Shown: piece after piece, positions 37,670 through 46,440 of the stretch | Numbering within the stretch: the first letter of the stretch is position 1 | How the letters are laid out: every line of letters starts with the position of its first letter | Assembly: GCF_024346585.1 (NCBI RefSeq) | Contig: NZ_AP024523.1 | Location: forward strand, 443,001 to 507,000 | Length of the DNA: 64,000 nt | Direction: 5' to 3' | DNA from: Streptococcus toyakuensis | GTDB taxonomy: Bacteria > Bacillota > Bacilli > Lactobacillales > Streptococcaceae | Program-made: the position numbers and the translations under genes | Notes under the pieces: model-generated | Databases searched by the model: none | Told to the model about the DNA's origin: nothing | Seen by the model: the letters and a program-made list of their open reading frames with translations, nothing else

Positions 37670-37675
37670 TATAAT
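37670..37675 (+). promoter_or_regulatory. Promoter of the mgrA remnant
   Basis: TTTGTGGTATAATT is an extended -10 element, 46 bases before the ATG at 37721. The 285-base gap between the GlsB gene and this start holds otherwise only AT-rich sequence and the divergent stress-operon promoter, which I cannot place precisely. Confidence 0.6.
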
Positions 37676-37720
37676 TGCAAGAGGTGAAATCCGATAATTT
37701 ATAAAGAGAGAAAGACATTC

Positions 37721-38215
37721 ATGAGAGATTTATTATCTAAAAAAGTCATAGGCAATTAGAATTATTAGAATTATTATTTGAACATAAACGATGGTTTCAT
37801 CGTTCTGAACTAGCAGAGTTATTAAATTGTACAGAACGTGCAGTCAAAGATGATCTATCCCATGTTAGATCTGCTTTTCCTGACTTGATTTTTCATTCTT
37901 CGACTAATGGTATACGCATTATTAATACCGATGATAGTGATATTGAAATGGTTTACCATCATTTCTTTAAGCATTCAACTCATTTTTCGATTTTAGAATT
38001 TATCTTTTTTAATGAAGGTTGTCAAGCTGAAAGTATTTGTAAAGAATTTTATATCAGTTTATCTTCGCTCTATCGTATTATTAGCCAAATCAATAAAGTG
38101 ATTAAAAAGCAATTTCAATTTGAAATCAGTCTGGCTCCTGTACAAATCATTGGAAATGAGAGAGACATTCGTTACTTTTTTGCACAATATTTTTCAGAAA
38201 AATATTATTTCCTAG
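37721..38215 (+). pseudogene. mgrA: Mga/MgrA-type virulence regulator, frameshifted and truncated by IS1216
   Basis: The start reads MRDLLSKK, then is out of frame because the A run at 37739-37744 has six A; seven would give SKKSHRQLELLELLFEHKRWF. The rest is the N-terminal DNA-binding region of an Mga-family regulator: helix-turn-helix SELAELLNCTERAVKDDL, a second at NEGCQAESICKEFYISLSSLYRII, and the Mga-like QFEISLAPVQIIGNERDIRYFFAQYF. About 165 of roughly 490 residues remain before IS1216 interrupts the gene at 38216. The piece downstream of the IS is not mgrA, so the 3' part is gone from this window. Confidence 0.85.
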
Positions 38216-39024
38216 GGTTCTGTTGCAAAGTTTTAAATAAAGAATAAAATCCCTTACGGTATCTATGATTTAAGCTGGGATTCCCAATAATACCTTGATT
38301 TCAGTACAGACCGAAAACCCGAAGAGAGTGCCTTCTTTTCGGGTTTTCTTATATAATCCTCGAATGGCTTCCATGCCTTTAATCGTGGTAGAGGCAGTGC
38401 GTAAACTTCGATAGAATTTATTGCGTCTCTTTACTGGACGATGGTCTTGTTCAATCAAATTATTCAGGTATTTAATGGTACGATGTTCTGTCCCTTGATA
38501 AAAGCCGTATTCTTTTAGTTTCTTAAAGGCACTTGTAATAGAGGGGGCTTTATCTGTGACTACAACCTTCGGTTCATCAAACTGCTTCACTAACCGCTTA
38601 AGAAAAGCATAGGCTGCTTGTGTGTCCCGTTTTTTACGTAACCAAATATCCAAGGTTAAACCATCTGCATCGATGGCTCGATACAAATAATGCCATTTTC
38701 CTTTAATTTTGATGTACGTTTCATCCATTTTCCATGAATAAAAGGATTTTTTATTTTTCTTTTTCCAAATTTGATAGAGTAGTTTGCCATATTCTTGCAC
38801 CCAACGATAAATCGTCGTATGAGAAACGTTAATGCCACGATCATATAAGATTTCTTGAACTTCACGATAGCTAAGGTTATAACGAAGATAGTAGCCCACG
38901 GCTACAATAATCACATCCTGCTGAAATTGCTTTCCTTTAAAATGATTCATCGTCATTCCTCCTGCTATCTTTTTCTATTATTCTACCTTATTTGATAGTA
39001 GATTTAAAACTTTGCAACAGAACC
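38216..39024 (-). mobile_element. IS1216 (IS6/IS26 family), complete
   Basis: An 809-bp element with terminal inverted repeats GGTTCTGTTGCAAAGTTTTAAAT (left, 38216) and its complement ending at 39024. The length and ends fit IS1216. The 8-bp flanks differ (TTTCCTAG left, ATTCAAGT right), so this is not a simple insertion: it is a junction left by cointegrate formation, deletion or recombination between two copies. The left flank is mgrA and the right flank is element DNA. Confidence 0.95.
38270..38956 (-). CDS. IS1216 transposase (DDE, IS6 family)
   Basis: A 228-residue transposase. It has an N-terminal helix-turn-helix (LSYREVQEILYDRGINVSHTTIYRWVQEYG) and a DDE catalytic core with Asp in WKMDETYIKIKG, Asp in VVVTDKAPSI and Glu in NLIEQDHRPVKRR. 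The full length has no interruptions. IS6-family enzymes work by replicative or conservative cointegrate formation and drive the spread of resistance genes in Gram-positive cocci. Confidence 0.96.
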   Translation of the reverse strand: MTMNHFKGKQFQQDVIIVAVGYYLRYNLSYREVQEILYDRGINVSHTTIYRWVQEYGKLLYQIWKKKNKKSFYSWKMDETYIKIKGKWHYLYRAIDADGLTLDIWLRKKRDTQAAYAFLKRLVKQFDEPKVVVTDKAPSITSAFKKLKEYGFYQGTEHRTIKYLNNLIEQDHRPVKRRNKFYRSLRTASTTIKGMEAIRGLYKKTRKEGTLFGFSVCTEIKVLLGIPA

Positions 39025-39188
39025 ATTCAAGTTTTTGGGATGATTTTGAACGCAGTTTTTATGAGGGAATCCTCGAAGAACTAGACATCGAATTTGACTT
39101 CACTGATGAAGATGCGAATTGGGATGCCACATGGGATGAGGTCACTAAAGCTATCGAAGATTTAAAGAAAGCACAAGAAAGCAAATAG
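39025..39188 (+). pseudogene. 3' end of an unknown acidic protein, cut by IS1216
   Basis: The frame is open from the IS border to TAG at 39186-39188 and encodes about 53 residues (SSFWDDFERSFYEGILEELD, then a very acidic tail). The start is missing, so this is the C-terminal end of a longer element gene. I do not recognise it. Confidence 0.6.
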
Positions 39189-39229
39189 AAAAAGAAAGGG
39201 AGAGCAAAAGGCTCTCATGGTAAAACAAA

Positions 39230-39901
39230 ATGGCATCAAAACAAATTCTAGTTGAAGGTATGACAGAGCAAGAGATTCGAGATATGTTCAATAAATATCG
39301 AGTTGCAACAATCAATTTTATTAAACCATATAAAGATAAACTAATCGTGAATTTTGAATATCTTTGGGAACGCAACACAAAGAACTATCCTTATTTTAGT
39401 CGAACGCTTGATTACTTTCTTAAGGAAAGCAATAAAAAATATTTGCAACATTTGTATAATCGTCTGTGGACTGAAGCTGAACAAGAGAATTTTGGTGGCT
39501 CACGGATTCTATTTAAACTAGATGGTAAAAGTTATCAAATTGTAAGCAAAATAAATCTTCCTGATGGTGATTACATTCCGCTTTCACCAATTACAATTAT
39601 TGATATTTTTGAAACAGATACATATTTAGTTGATAAGGAATATCAATTAACAGATGAAGAAGTTATGCAGGATATTTTTGGTCAGACAGAAAGTAATGTT
39701 GAACGACAGTTAAAAGAAGTACTAATTGGTATTTTTGAAACAGACTACAAGGATGAACAAACATTTGAAGAATTCGCAGATGGCTGGGATTTTTGGATTG
39801 ACAAAGACGGAGAGATTTTAGTAGAGGGGCGTGGCATGAAACCGATTGATGGAGTTGAAAAAATTGGATATGCTGATAATGGAGAAGTATATGCATATTA
39901 A
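39230..39901 (+). CDS. Hypothetical protein of the mobile element
   Basis: A 223-residue acidic protein with no recognised domain. Its middle part is FKLDGKSYQIVSKINLPDGDYIPLSPITIIDIFETD and the C-terminal part contains FEEFADGWDFWIDKDGEILVEGRGM. It lacks a signal peptide or membrane segment. The next gene starts inside its last codons, so the two are coupled. The pair lies alone on the plus strand between IS1216 and a bidirectional terminator. Confidence 0.65.
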   Translation: MASKQILVEGMTEQEIRDMFNKYRVATINFIKPYKDKLIVNFEYLWERNTKNYPYFSRTLDYFLKESNKKYLQHLYNRLWTEAEQENFGGSRILFKLDGKSYQIVSKINLPDGDYIPLSPITIIDIFETDTYLVDKEYQLTDEEVMQDIFGQTESNVERQLKEVLIGIFETDYKDEQTFEEFADGWDFWIDKDGEILVEGRGMKPIDGVEKIGYADNGEVYAY

Positions 39902-40310
39902 CACATCACAAGTTGAGGCAGTCTTGATGAATAAGGCTGTCTCAGCATATCGTTTATCAAAAGAAATAGGCATACAAGAGAGTTCTATCTCTCTCTTGAG
40001 GAATGGGAAAAAAGATTTTAGTAAGTTAAGCCTTGAGTTCGCTATGAGAGTCCAATCATGGATAGACGAAGGTAATTACCATTTCAGTTACGACTATAGC
40101 GAATTGATAGAAGATTTAGAGGCAGATATAGACGAGGGACTGACAGACGAATATCTCTATATTGTGAGAGGAGACTATATTGAATTGCTAGAAAAATGTC
40201 CTATCATCGAATACTACTGTACTGCTGAGGAGATTGAGCAGGGTGATCTTGCAGAAAAAGTCTTGACTACTTCGGTTTTGGCAGAAATGAAAGCAGATAA
40301 TGAATTGTAA
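39891..40310 (+). CDS. Helix-turn-helix protein, antitoxin- or repressor-like
   Basis: A 139-residue acidic protein. Residues 13-45 (AVSAYRLSKEIGIQESSISLLRNGKKDFSKLS) look like a helix-turn-helix; the C-terminal half is acidic and tyrosine-rich. ATG at 39891 is chosen because GGAGAAG lies seven bases upstream inside the preceding gene. Small HTH genes overlapping an upstream unknown gene are typical of toxin-antitoxin pairs, but neither gene is a known family to me. Confidence 0.6.
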   Translation: MHINTSQVEAVLMNKAVSAYRLSKEIGIQESSISLLRNGKKDFSKLSLEFAMRVQSWIDEGNYHFSYDYSELIEDLEADIDEGLTDEYLYIVRGDYIELLEKCPIIEYYCTAEEIEQGDLAEKVLTTSVLAEMKADNEL

Positions 40311-40336
40311 AAAAGCCGTGAGAAATCACGGCTTTT
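40311..40336. terminator. Bidirectional terminator
   Basis: AAAAGCCGTGA and TCACGGCTTTT around a GAAA loop. It separates the plus-strand pair from the convergent mobilization genes. Confidence 0.9.
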
Positions 40337-40358
40337 ATTTGGCTCCAAGTACCTCCCT

Positions 40359-42727
40359 TTATATACTGTGCCCTTTTTCCTCAAGTTCTTGCCTCTCATC
40401 GCTTCTCTCACGTTCCATAAGAGCTTTTTTATTTGCACGTTGGGCCCTTTGAAGAGAGTTTGTCAAATTTCTCATGAAATCTGTATTGATGATTGCTTTA
40501 CCTTGGGATTGTTGGACGTTTTTTCTTTGCAGGTTCTTCCTTTCTTGCATTTTATGTGAAACAGCTTGAGCTAACTGACTTTTCTGATTACTTTCTTCCT
40601 CTGGCAATATTTTTTGATAGAGTGATTTGAGTTCAGAAAATCCTTTCGCATTCTCCTGTTTTAATTTTTGAATAGTCGCTTGATCAGTCGTTTGTGAAAT
40701 TTCCTTGTTTCGACTGTAAATCTGATGTTTCAGCTGAAAAATTAAGATATGGGTCTGTAGCTCTTCTATATAGCTATCTTTCGTAACAGGATAGCCCTTT
40801 AGAATAGTCAGCACTCCTTCATCTTGGAGAGGTTGAACTGCTGCTAATTCTCCCTTCAGACGTTTAATAGGTGCTTGAATTGCTAACGAATCAGCTTTTT
40901 CTACTGAAAATGAAACACTATCTTCAAACTGGTTAGCAAGAGATTGTTTTAGAGATTGGTCTGCTTCACCTAGTTTATAATTTGGAGTCAGTTGCAATTC
41001 AGTCAGCTTCAGTCTTTGTTGAATTTCTTTCTTTTTCAATTCAACAAATGGCTTATCGGTTTCAAGTGGTTGAATTTGATCAAAAAGAGTTTTACGAACT
41101 AATAAGCTACTCTGTTTTTCCTCCAATAAACTCAATTTTAAAGCATAGCGAAATGTTCCTAACTCCTGGCGCTCTTTTAATGATCGATCACTTTTCTTTT
41201 TAGCTGCTTCTACAAGATCTTTCAAATCAGCTGAAGAAAATAGCGACAAGTCTCTTAAACTAAGTTGCTTCTCCAGTAAGTCTTCTTTCATTTGACTCAC
41301 ATCATAAACTAATTCCGTAACATATTCAGGACGTCCCAAACCTGTTCCGTGTTTATCATAAGCAGCATAGACTGGTTTTGTGATTTCAATAGGTTTTGCT
41401 CCATCTTTCAAATCATAACCCAGTTTTTTCCAGGAATCTAGTGTTTTGATGACACTTGCGTTAGGATCCTGGGCTAAAATTAATTTTTGATTCTTTACTG
41501 AGAAATTGGCCAAATTTTTTTCCAGCCGAACGTCAGCTATTTCAGGAGCATTCTCACGAAATAGGTGCAAAATTTTATTTGCTAGTCGTTCTCTCAATTC
41601 CTTCTCTCGACTCGCAATTAATTGCTGCAGATGATAGCCTGCAGCCTCCTGTTGTGTTTTCTCAAAACGACCATCAACTTTCCGAATCTTTTCGTAGGTT
41701 GATTTTTTTCAGCTGAATAAGCTCCTCTATAAGTTTCTAGGAAGTCCTTCGTTTCTTTCAGAAATTCTTGATAGAGCTCTTTCCCATCATTTTCTAAATA
41801 GGAATCCAGATAGCGGTCGATGAAGAATTTACTGACTGCAAAATCTCTTGCATTTGATCCATAACGCCATTTTTTATCCATTGGCAAATGGTTGTAAGCC
41901 TGCTCCAAAAAATTTTTTTCAGCCGAAGAACGAACCTTCTGATCTCTAAAGACAGAATTGATCAACTCACTTCTGATATTGGCCAAAATTTGTTCTCTTC
42001 TAACAATCATTCCTCTAGTCTGTTCATTTAACAGGCCATGAAAAACATCACTTTTAAAACGCTCAATGGTTTTTTGGGAAAAGTTCCCTCTGTACTCCAT
42101 TCGTCCACGAGGTCGATAGAAAATTTTTTCTCTTGCAGACTCGACTTCTGATAAACCAAAATGCACATGAATATTATCCGTATTCAAGTGAATGTTAGCC
42201 CACCAAAATGATGAATCAGATAAGCCTTCTTTTTCAATCAACCTCGGCAATGCTTCACGTATGACCGACTTGATAGCTTGCTGATCGACTTTTCCAGTTT
42301 CCAGATCATATAATCCCTCTTTGGCCAAAAAATCATTATCAAAAGAGATAACACCCTGCCATAGAAGAGAGCCATTTTGATAAGCCTGTTCTAACTTACT
42401 TTTCAATTCAGTTACTTTGCTACGCTGCAAGTAATTGGCTTCTTTTGTAAAAATCGCTGTCATCTCTTCATTTTGGTTTTCAGTAGCATAAGAACGATTC
42501 ATGTAATCGATGTATTCCTGGAAATTAAGTTTTGTTTCTGGAACTTCAGCTTGGATTTTTTGTAGTTCATCTTCAGTTAGAGACTCAATATTTTGTCTGT
42601 GTGTTTCTAAATTTAATTCATTATCAACCTCAACAGCTTCATCTCTATTAGTGTAGTCTACAAAGCCACTATTTGCTTCAGTGTATTGCAGCATGGAGGT
42701 AATACTTGGACTAGAAGATACGTTCAT
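40359..42727 (-). pseudogene. MobP/MobL-like relaxase, split by a frameshift
   Basis: The 5' frame (42727-41618, 369 residues) holds the nuclease part, with the three-His metal motif IHLNTDNIHVH (H180, H187, H189). It then runs out of frame at an A7 run (41703-41709 on the plus strand). With one more A the frame continues SAEKKSTYEKIRKVDGRFEKTQQEAAG into the second frame (41597-40359), a long helical tail, giving about 789 residues. A relaxase nicks oriT and stays covalently bound to the DNA 5' end during transfer. A -1 slip at A-AAA-AAT would restore the frame, but an indel is the simpler view. The exact MOB family is uncertain. Confidence 0.8.
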
Positions 42728-42745
42728 TATTTTCCTCTCTTTGAA

Positions 42746-43306
42746 TTAAAATAATCCATTTTTCCTTAAAAGAGCGTAGTCTTTTAATAACGGTTGTAAT
42801 TCTTCAGGTTCAACTTGAAAATCATTGATCCACCGTCCTGATTGAGAAATATGTAATTCTTTTTGTTCTTCAACAAATTGCATGGGTATCAATAAAACAT
42901 TTGGTTTTTCTAACTCTGAACCACTTTCTCGTTCTAAAAAGGCGACAATAAAATCTTGATTTCCTTTTGTCCTCAATTGCCAGTGATGGGAGTTCCCATT
43001 TTTCCTTTTATATAATGAACTATATTTTACATCAATCATTAGACCATCTAGTCAAAAATCATATACTGGATTATTTTTCTTGAAATACTTATTCGCATCC
43101 GTTGCATCTGGAACATACTTTTGAAAAAGCTCCTCGGCCATTCCCCCGAGTTTAGCTGTCCTAGAACCATATTGAATTTTATCTTGAATTTTCAGGCAGC
43201 CGCTCTTAATCAATTTCAAATGAGCTATATGAGTAGGCAGCCCTGACTGTCTCACCGCTTCATGAAAATCTCCTGTTTCTAAATAGATCTTAACAACATC
43301 TACCAT
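42746..43306 (-). pseudogene. Unknown element protein interrupted by an in-frame TGA
   Basis: Two frames (43306-43052 and 43039-42746) lie in the same reading frame, separated by one TGA (43052-43054) and four more codons: NPVYDF-stop-LDGLMIDVKYSS. Together they would make about 186 residues. The IDGLMIDVKYSS and HHWQLRTKG segments (acidic residue, then DxK, then a Gln) are reminiscent of a PD-(D/E)xK nuclease core; this is a weak structural guess. The N-terminal part looks like a small DNA-binding domain (FHEAVRQSGLPTHIAHLKLIKSG). A C-to-T change of CGA or CAA-type codons is a likely origin of the stop. Confidence 0.65.
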
Positions 43307-43316
43307 TTACTATACC

Positions 43317-43766
43317 TCAATGAGAATGTTTGATTGTTTGACCACGTGCAACATCTTCTTGAATAACATCGTTAATCCGTGCCATTAATTCATGCTGTGT
43401 AGGATCCAGTCGTGAATGAATAGATTCCAAATCTTGAACATCAAAATCATCTTTCGTAATAGCATGAAAGTTGGTTAGTGTTAAATAGAGAATTTGATCA
43501 AGTTGACGATGAATTGCCTTGTTGTCATTTCCAGAATCAAAGGCATCCCCCAAATTTTTTTCCAGCTGAGTCAGTCGCTCATAGAAATTTTTTCCTTCTC
43601 CTAATTCAATAAAGAGTTTATAAAAAACTTCAATCAAAGTGACAAGCGTTGCTGAATTATTTCGATATTGTTTCTGCAAAGCAGACGATTCTTTCAAGTA
43701 GGATTTTATTGCCTTAAATTTTTCATGTGTTTCTTCGCTAAAATATAAGCTAAGTCTTGGATTCAT
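43317..43766 (-). CDS. Hypothetical mobilization accessory protein
   Basis: A 149-residue helical protein starting MNPRLSLYFSEETHEKFKAIKSYLK, which resembles the start of ribbon-helix-helix DNA-binding proteins, followed by coiled-coil-like helices. It stands between the nuclease gene and the relaxase region, a usual place for relaxosome accessory factors. No firm family assignment. Confidence 0.6.
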   Translation of the reverse strand: MNPRLSLYFSEETHEKFKAIKSYLKESSALQKQYRNNSATLVTLIEVFYKLFIELGEGKNFYERLTQLEKNLGDAFDSGNDNKAIHRQLDQILYLTLTNFHAITKDDFDVQDLESIHSRLDPTQHELMARINDVIQEDVARGQTIKHSH

Positions 43767-43776
43767 TTTTCCCTCC

Positions 43777-44571
43777 TCAATTTTTCTGAGATGATCCTGT
43801 CAAATAATTGATTTTGTATCCTGGTTGAATATTAAAGATATATACATCAAATGAGATCTCATCATCTTCAATACTCTGTGCTTCCATACGAACTCCTCTA
43901 GCAACTAATTCCACATTTCTAAATATAGGTGTTACTCGATAGCGGACATGGTGGTTCGTATTTTTTATGTAGTTAGCAATTTTATTTTCATAGTAGACCA
44001 TTGATGATTGTTCATCTTCAAAATTTGCATTTAAAGCACGTGTACCTGTAAATAAATTTTTAGCATTCGCATTCTCTCCACTTAATTGAAAACCAATTAA
44101 GTGAGAACGATTATATAAATAATCTTCTTTTCCGTTGAAAATTATTTTTTTATTTTTCCATCCTGTTGGTGTGATAGACGAAATAGATTCTCTATCTTCA
44201 GTTGACATCAAATCTTTTCCCAACATCGCTTCAGCAATTCCTACACGATTTAAAAAATCTAGATCAGAATATTTTTCCCAGCTGCCATTTTCTAAACTCA
44301 ATTCGCTCTTTGTAAATTGTGATTTTTCATTGACGACAATCACCTGATTTTTTCCATCATACTCCTTCGATTTCAAATCATCATTTTTCAGAGTAGGATT
44401 CAAATTTGAGTCGGAATTTTTTTCTTCAGCTGAATCGGCTATGTTCAATTGATTCGGGATATCATTTTGTGTTAAGCCAGATTTGATAGCATTAAAATTG
44501 TTAGGTTGTACGATAAAGATTGCAAGAAAAATGAGAATGATGAACAGAGATTTATTCTTCTTCATTTTCAA
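43777..44571 (-). CDS. Secreted DNA/RNA non-specific endonuclease
   Basis: A 264-residue protein with an N-terminal signal anchor (about residues 7-22), a low-complexity linker, and a beta-beta-alpha-metal nuclease domain. The active-site region is YLYNRSHLIGFQLSGENANAKNLFTGTRALN, with the general-base His157 and the metal Asn in NAKNLF. This is the EndA/streptodornase-like family. On a mobile element it could degrade competing DNA or trap DNA, or aid virulence. Its start overlaps the preceding gene by four bases. Confidence 0.85.
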   Translation of the reverse strand: MKMKKNKSLFIILIFLAIFIVQPNNFNAIKSGLTQNDIPNQLNIADSAEEKNSDSNLNPTLKNDDLKSKEYDGKNQVIVVNEKSQFTKSELSLENGSWEKYSDLDFLNRVGIAEAMLGKDLMSTEDRESISSITPTGWKNKKIIFNGKEDYLYNRSHLIGFQLSGENANAKNLFTGTRALNANFEDEQSSMVYYENKIANYIKNTNHHVRYRVTPIFRNVELVARGVRMEAQSIEDDEISFDVYIFNIQPGYKINYLTGSSQKN

Positions 44572-44915
44572 ACACCACCTGACCGTCGTTCAGCTTCAAG
44601 TGCAGATACATCATCCATAAAATGTAACCAATTTGTAGTTAGATCATTTACAATATCTTGTTTAACATTTAAAGCTGAAAGAGAAATTTCATTCTTCAAC
44701 ATCAAATCTAAAATCTGACTTTGTTGTTTTTTGATGACAGATAATGTTTCCGCAAATTGGTTATTGTACAAATTCAATCCGTCATTCATTACGATATTTT
44801 GAACTTGCGATAACATAAACTCATTAAAGCTTGGATAGTTATATTTTTTGGAAATATCTCGAAGTTGTTCAAACATATCATCAGGTATATTTCTGATTTT
44901 GATTTCTTTAGGCAT
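44568..44915 (-). CDS. Ribbon-helix-helix-like accessory protein
   Basis: A 115-residue protein starting MPKEIKIRNIPDDMFEQLRDISKKYNYPSFNEFM: a beta strand then two helices, as in Arc/MobC-type DNA-binding proteins. The rest is helical. ATG at 44915 is supported by GGAGAGG upstream and by an overlap with the intact-frame stop of the previous gene. It probably binds near oriT with the paralogous upstream gene. Confidence 0.65.
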   Translation of the reverse strand: MPKEIKIRNIPDDMFEQLRDISKKYNYPSFNEFMLSQVQNIVMNDGLNLYNNQFAETLSVIKKQQSQILDLMLKNEISLSALNVKQDIVNDLTTNWLHFMDDVSALEAERRSGGV

Positions 44916-45241
44916 CACTTTCCACCTCTCCTTCATACTCTAACCAACGTGAAATATGATCGCCATAACGATTCATTTTTTTCAAATTCAGATAGTATCC
45001 TGGTCTGTTTTTTCATTTGTTCCAGAACATGGTCAGAAGCTAATTTCATATTTTCCAAATGAGCAACATATAAATCTTGAGCACGATTAAATTTTCCGTA
45101 TTCAATTTTTTCACGACAGATTGAGAGCAGAAAATCATTAAATGACTTAGCTTTATTTTTTTCTGCGAGTGCTTTTAGATAATTAATTTCATCATCAGTA
45201 AGCCCTCTAATCTCAATTCGATTTTGTTTTATATTTGCCAT
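44908..45241 (-). pseudogene. Ribbon-helix-helix-like protein with a frameshift near its end
   Basis: The frame starts MANIKQNRIEIRGLTDDEINYLKALAEKNKAKSF, a paralogue of the next gene. After SEFEKN it shifts at an A7 run (plus-strand T7 at about 44976-44982) and ends at 44933. With six A the frame would read SEFEKMNRYGDHISRWLEYE and stop at about 44908, overlapping the next start in the usual ATG-CC-TAA manner. That neat overlap indicates the six-A form is the original. Confidence 0.65.
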
Positions 45242-45643
45242 TATTTCAAATTTTCCTTTCTAAAAAACAGCGCCCTTCTTTTTTCTTTTGTCGAAGCAAA
45301 AGCCAAAAGAAGCAAAAAAGAAAACTTCAACCTCGCAACATCACGAACCGACACGGTTCTATTTTTGCGGTTTTTCAACACACTAACACACACAGAGGGA
45401 CTAAGGTCCTTTTTAGGTGTGTTGTGTTAGAAAAGAGCATAAGGGAAACTGTCCCCACGAAGCGTGTGGAGTTGATAGTATCAACGTTTCCGGTACCGGT
45501 AATTTTCTCGGTTTCACCTACTTACACACACACTATACTTACCTTTACATACTTTGTAGGTGTTATACTTACACCGTTTTTCTTCTTTACATACTTTTAC
45601 TTACACTATTTTTGACTTCATTGAGAAGTTAAAAACTCAAAAA
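45242..45643. other. Non-coding region with palindromes and short repeats; candidate oriT
   Basis: About 400 bases upstream of the mobilization genes. It contains small palindromes GTTGATAGTATCAAC (near 45472) and TTCCGGTACCGGTAA (near 45488), GGAC/GTCC arms near 45398, and repeated ACTTACAC / TTTACATACTTT motifs from 45520 to 45610. The stretch TAGGTGTTATACTTACACC (45557-45575) looks like the nick region I remember for pMV158-type oriT (AGTGTGTTATACTTTACAT). Position and structure fit an origin of transfer; a replication origin is the alternative. Confidence 0.55.
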
Positions 45644-45931
45644 TTACGACTGATTTTCAGCTGGAAAGTTTCCTTCTTCACGATTTTTCTTAGCTGCTAA
45701 ACGTTGTTCTTTTTCATCTTCTTTGATAAGGTTTAATTCCATTTTTAACTCTTCAAAAATTGATTCATACGACTGATTTTTATTTTTCTTCAATTGAATT
45801 TGAACATAAATTTTACCAATTTGTTTTTGAAGATTCTCTTCTGCTTCTTTACGTTCCTGTTCCAAAAGGGCAACTCTTTTCTTTGCCTCTTCTAGTTGAT
45901 TATCAATTTTTTTTAAATCATTTTTGGCCAT
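45644..45931 (-). CDS. Small coiled-coil protein
   Basis: A 95-residue highly charged protein, almost entirely a predicted coiled coil (KKIDNQLEEAKKRVALLEQERKEAEENLQK). It lies right after the oriT-like region. Such proteins occur next to relaxase genes in streptococcal elements, but I cannot name a family. Confidence 0.65.
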   Translation of the reverse strand: MAKNDLKKIDNQLEEAKKRVALLEQERKEAEENLQKQIGKIYVQIQLKKNKNQSYESIFEELKMELNLIKEDEKEQRLAAKKNREEGNFPAENQS

Positions 45932-45964
45932 GATTACTTCTCCTTTTTTCTAATTTCGTATTTC

Positions 45965-46321
45965 TTATTTCCTTAATTTATTTCCTGCAAAGCTGGTAAT
46001 TTTTTCTTTTATAATTTGAAAGTTGCTCCACAAATCGCCATCTAATTTTTTCAAATCAATCACATAAACTTCATGATCATTTTTCTTGATGGTTAGTGTG
46101 AAAGAACGTTCATTAATTTTAATTTCCTGTAGAACGAGGTACATTGAAGAAAACATTTCTCCTTTATACCCTGGATTACTATGATAGGTTATTCCATATT
46201 CATCAATATCCAGCGCAACCCATTTTTGTTTTCTAAGCAAACCTTTTGTACTTGTGAATACAGTACGATGCTTTCTAACTGATTGATTCTCCCTTGGTGC
46301 TAATTTAAGTTGTTCTTTCAT
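45965..46321 (-). CDS. Hypothetical protein
   Basis: A 118-residue basic protein with alternating beta-like segments (KWVALDIDEYGITYHSN, SFTLTIKKNDHEVYVIDLKKL), possibly a PH-like or small beta-barrel fold. No family recognised. GGCAG-type ribosome site upstream is weak (AGAAAGGCAG). Confidence 0.55.
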   Translation of the reverse strand: MKEQLKLAPRENQSVRKHRTVFTSTKGLLRKQKWVALDIDEYGITYHSNPGYKGEMFSSMYLVLQEIKINERSFTLTIKKNDHEVYVIDLKKLDGDLWSNFQIIKEKITSFAGNKLRK

Positions 46322-46401
46322 TTTTCTGCCTTTCTTTTTTTGATTTATTCTAGTATAAAAGATAACTAAAAAAATTTTTTAAAGGGACAATCATAAAAAA
46401 T

Positions 46402-46431
46402 AAACCCCCTTAATTCAAAAATTAAGGAGAT
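46402..46431 (-). terminator. Terminator downstream of the small membrane-protein gene
   Basis: CCTTAATTTTTGAATTAAGG on the minus strand followed by GGGTTTATTTTTT. Confidence 0.75.
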
Positions 46432-46440
46432 TCATTCTCT

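Noticed and set aside
41700..41715. Programmed -1 frameshift at A-AAA-AAT in the relaxase gene
   Set aside because: The heptamer and direction fit, but no stimulatory hairpin is evident and other genes nearby have single-base homopolymer errors in both directions, so an indel is simpler.
43052..43054. TGA as selenocysteine or recoded codon
   Set aside because: No SECIS-like hairpin after the codon, no selenium genes, and another gene in the element has an in-frame TAG, which points to decay.
45520..45610. CRISPR-like array
   Set aside because: The repeated units are 7-12 bases with irregular spacing and no spacers of constant length; no cas genes are present.
45235..45615. Plus-strand open frames through the oriT-like region
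   Set aside because: Overlapping frames with Thr/His-rich low-complexity translations and no start signals; the region reads as non-coding repeats.
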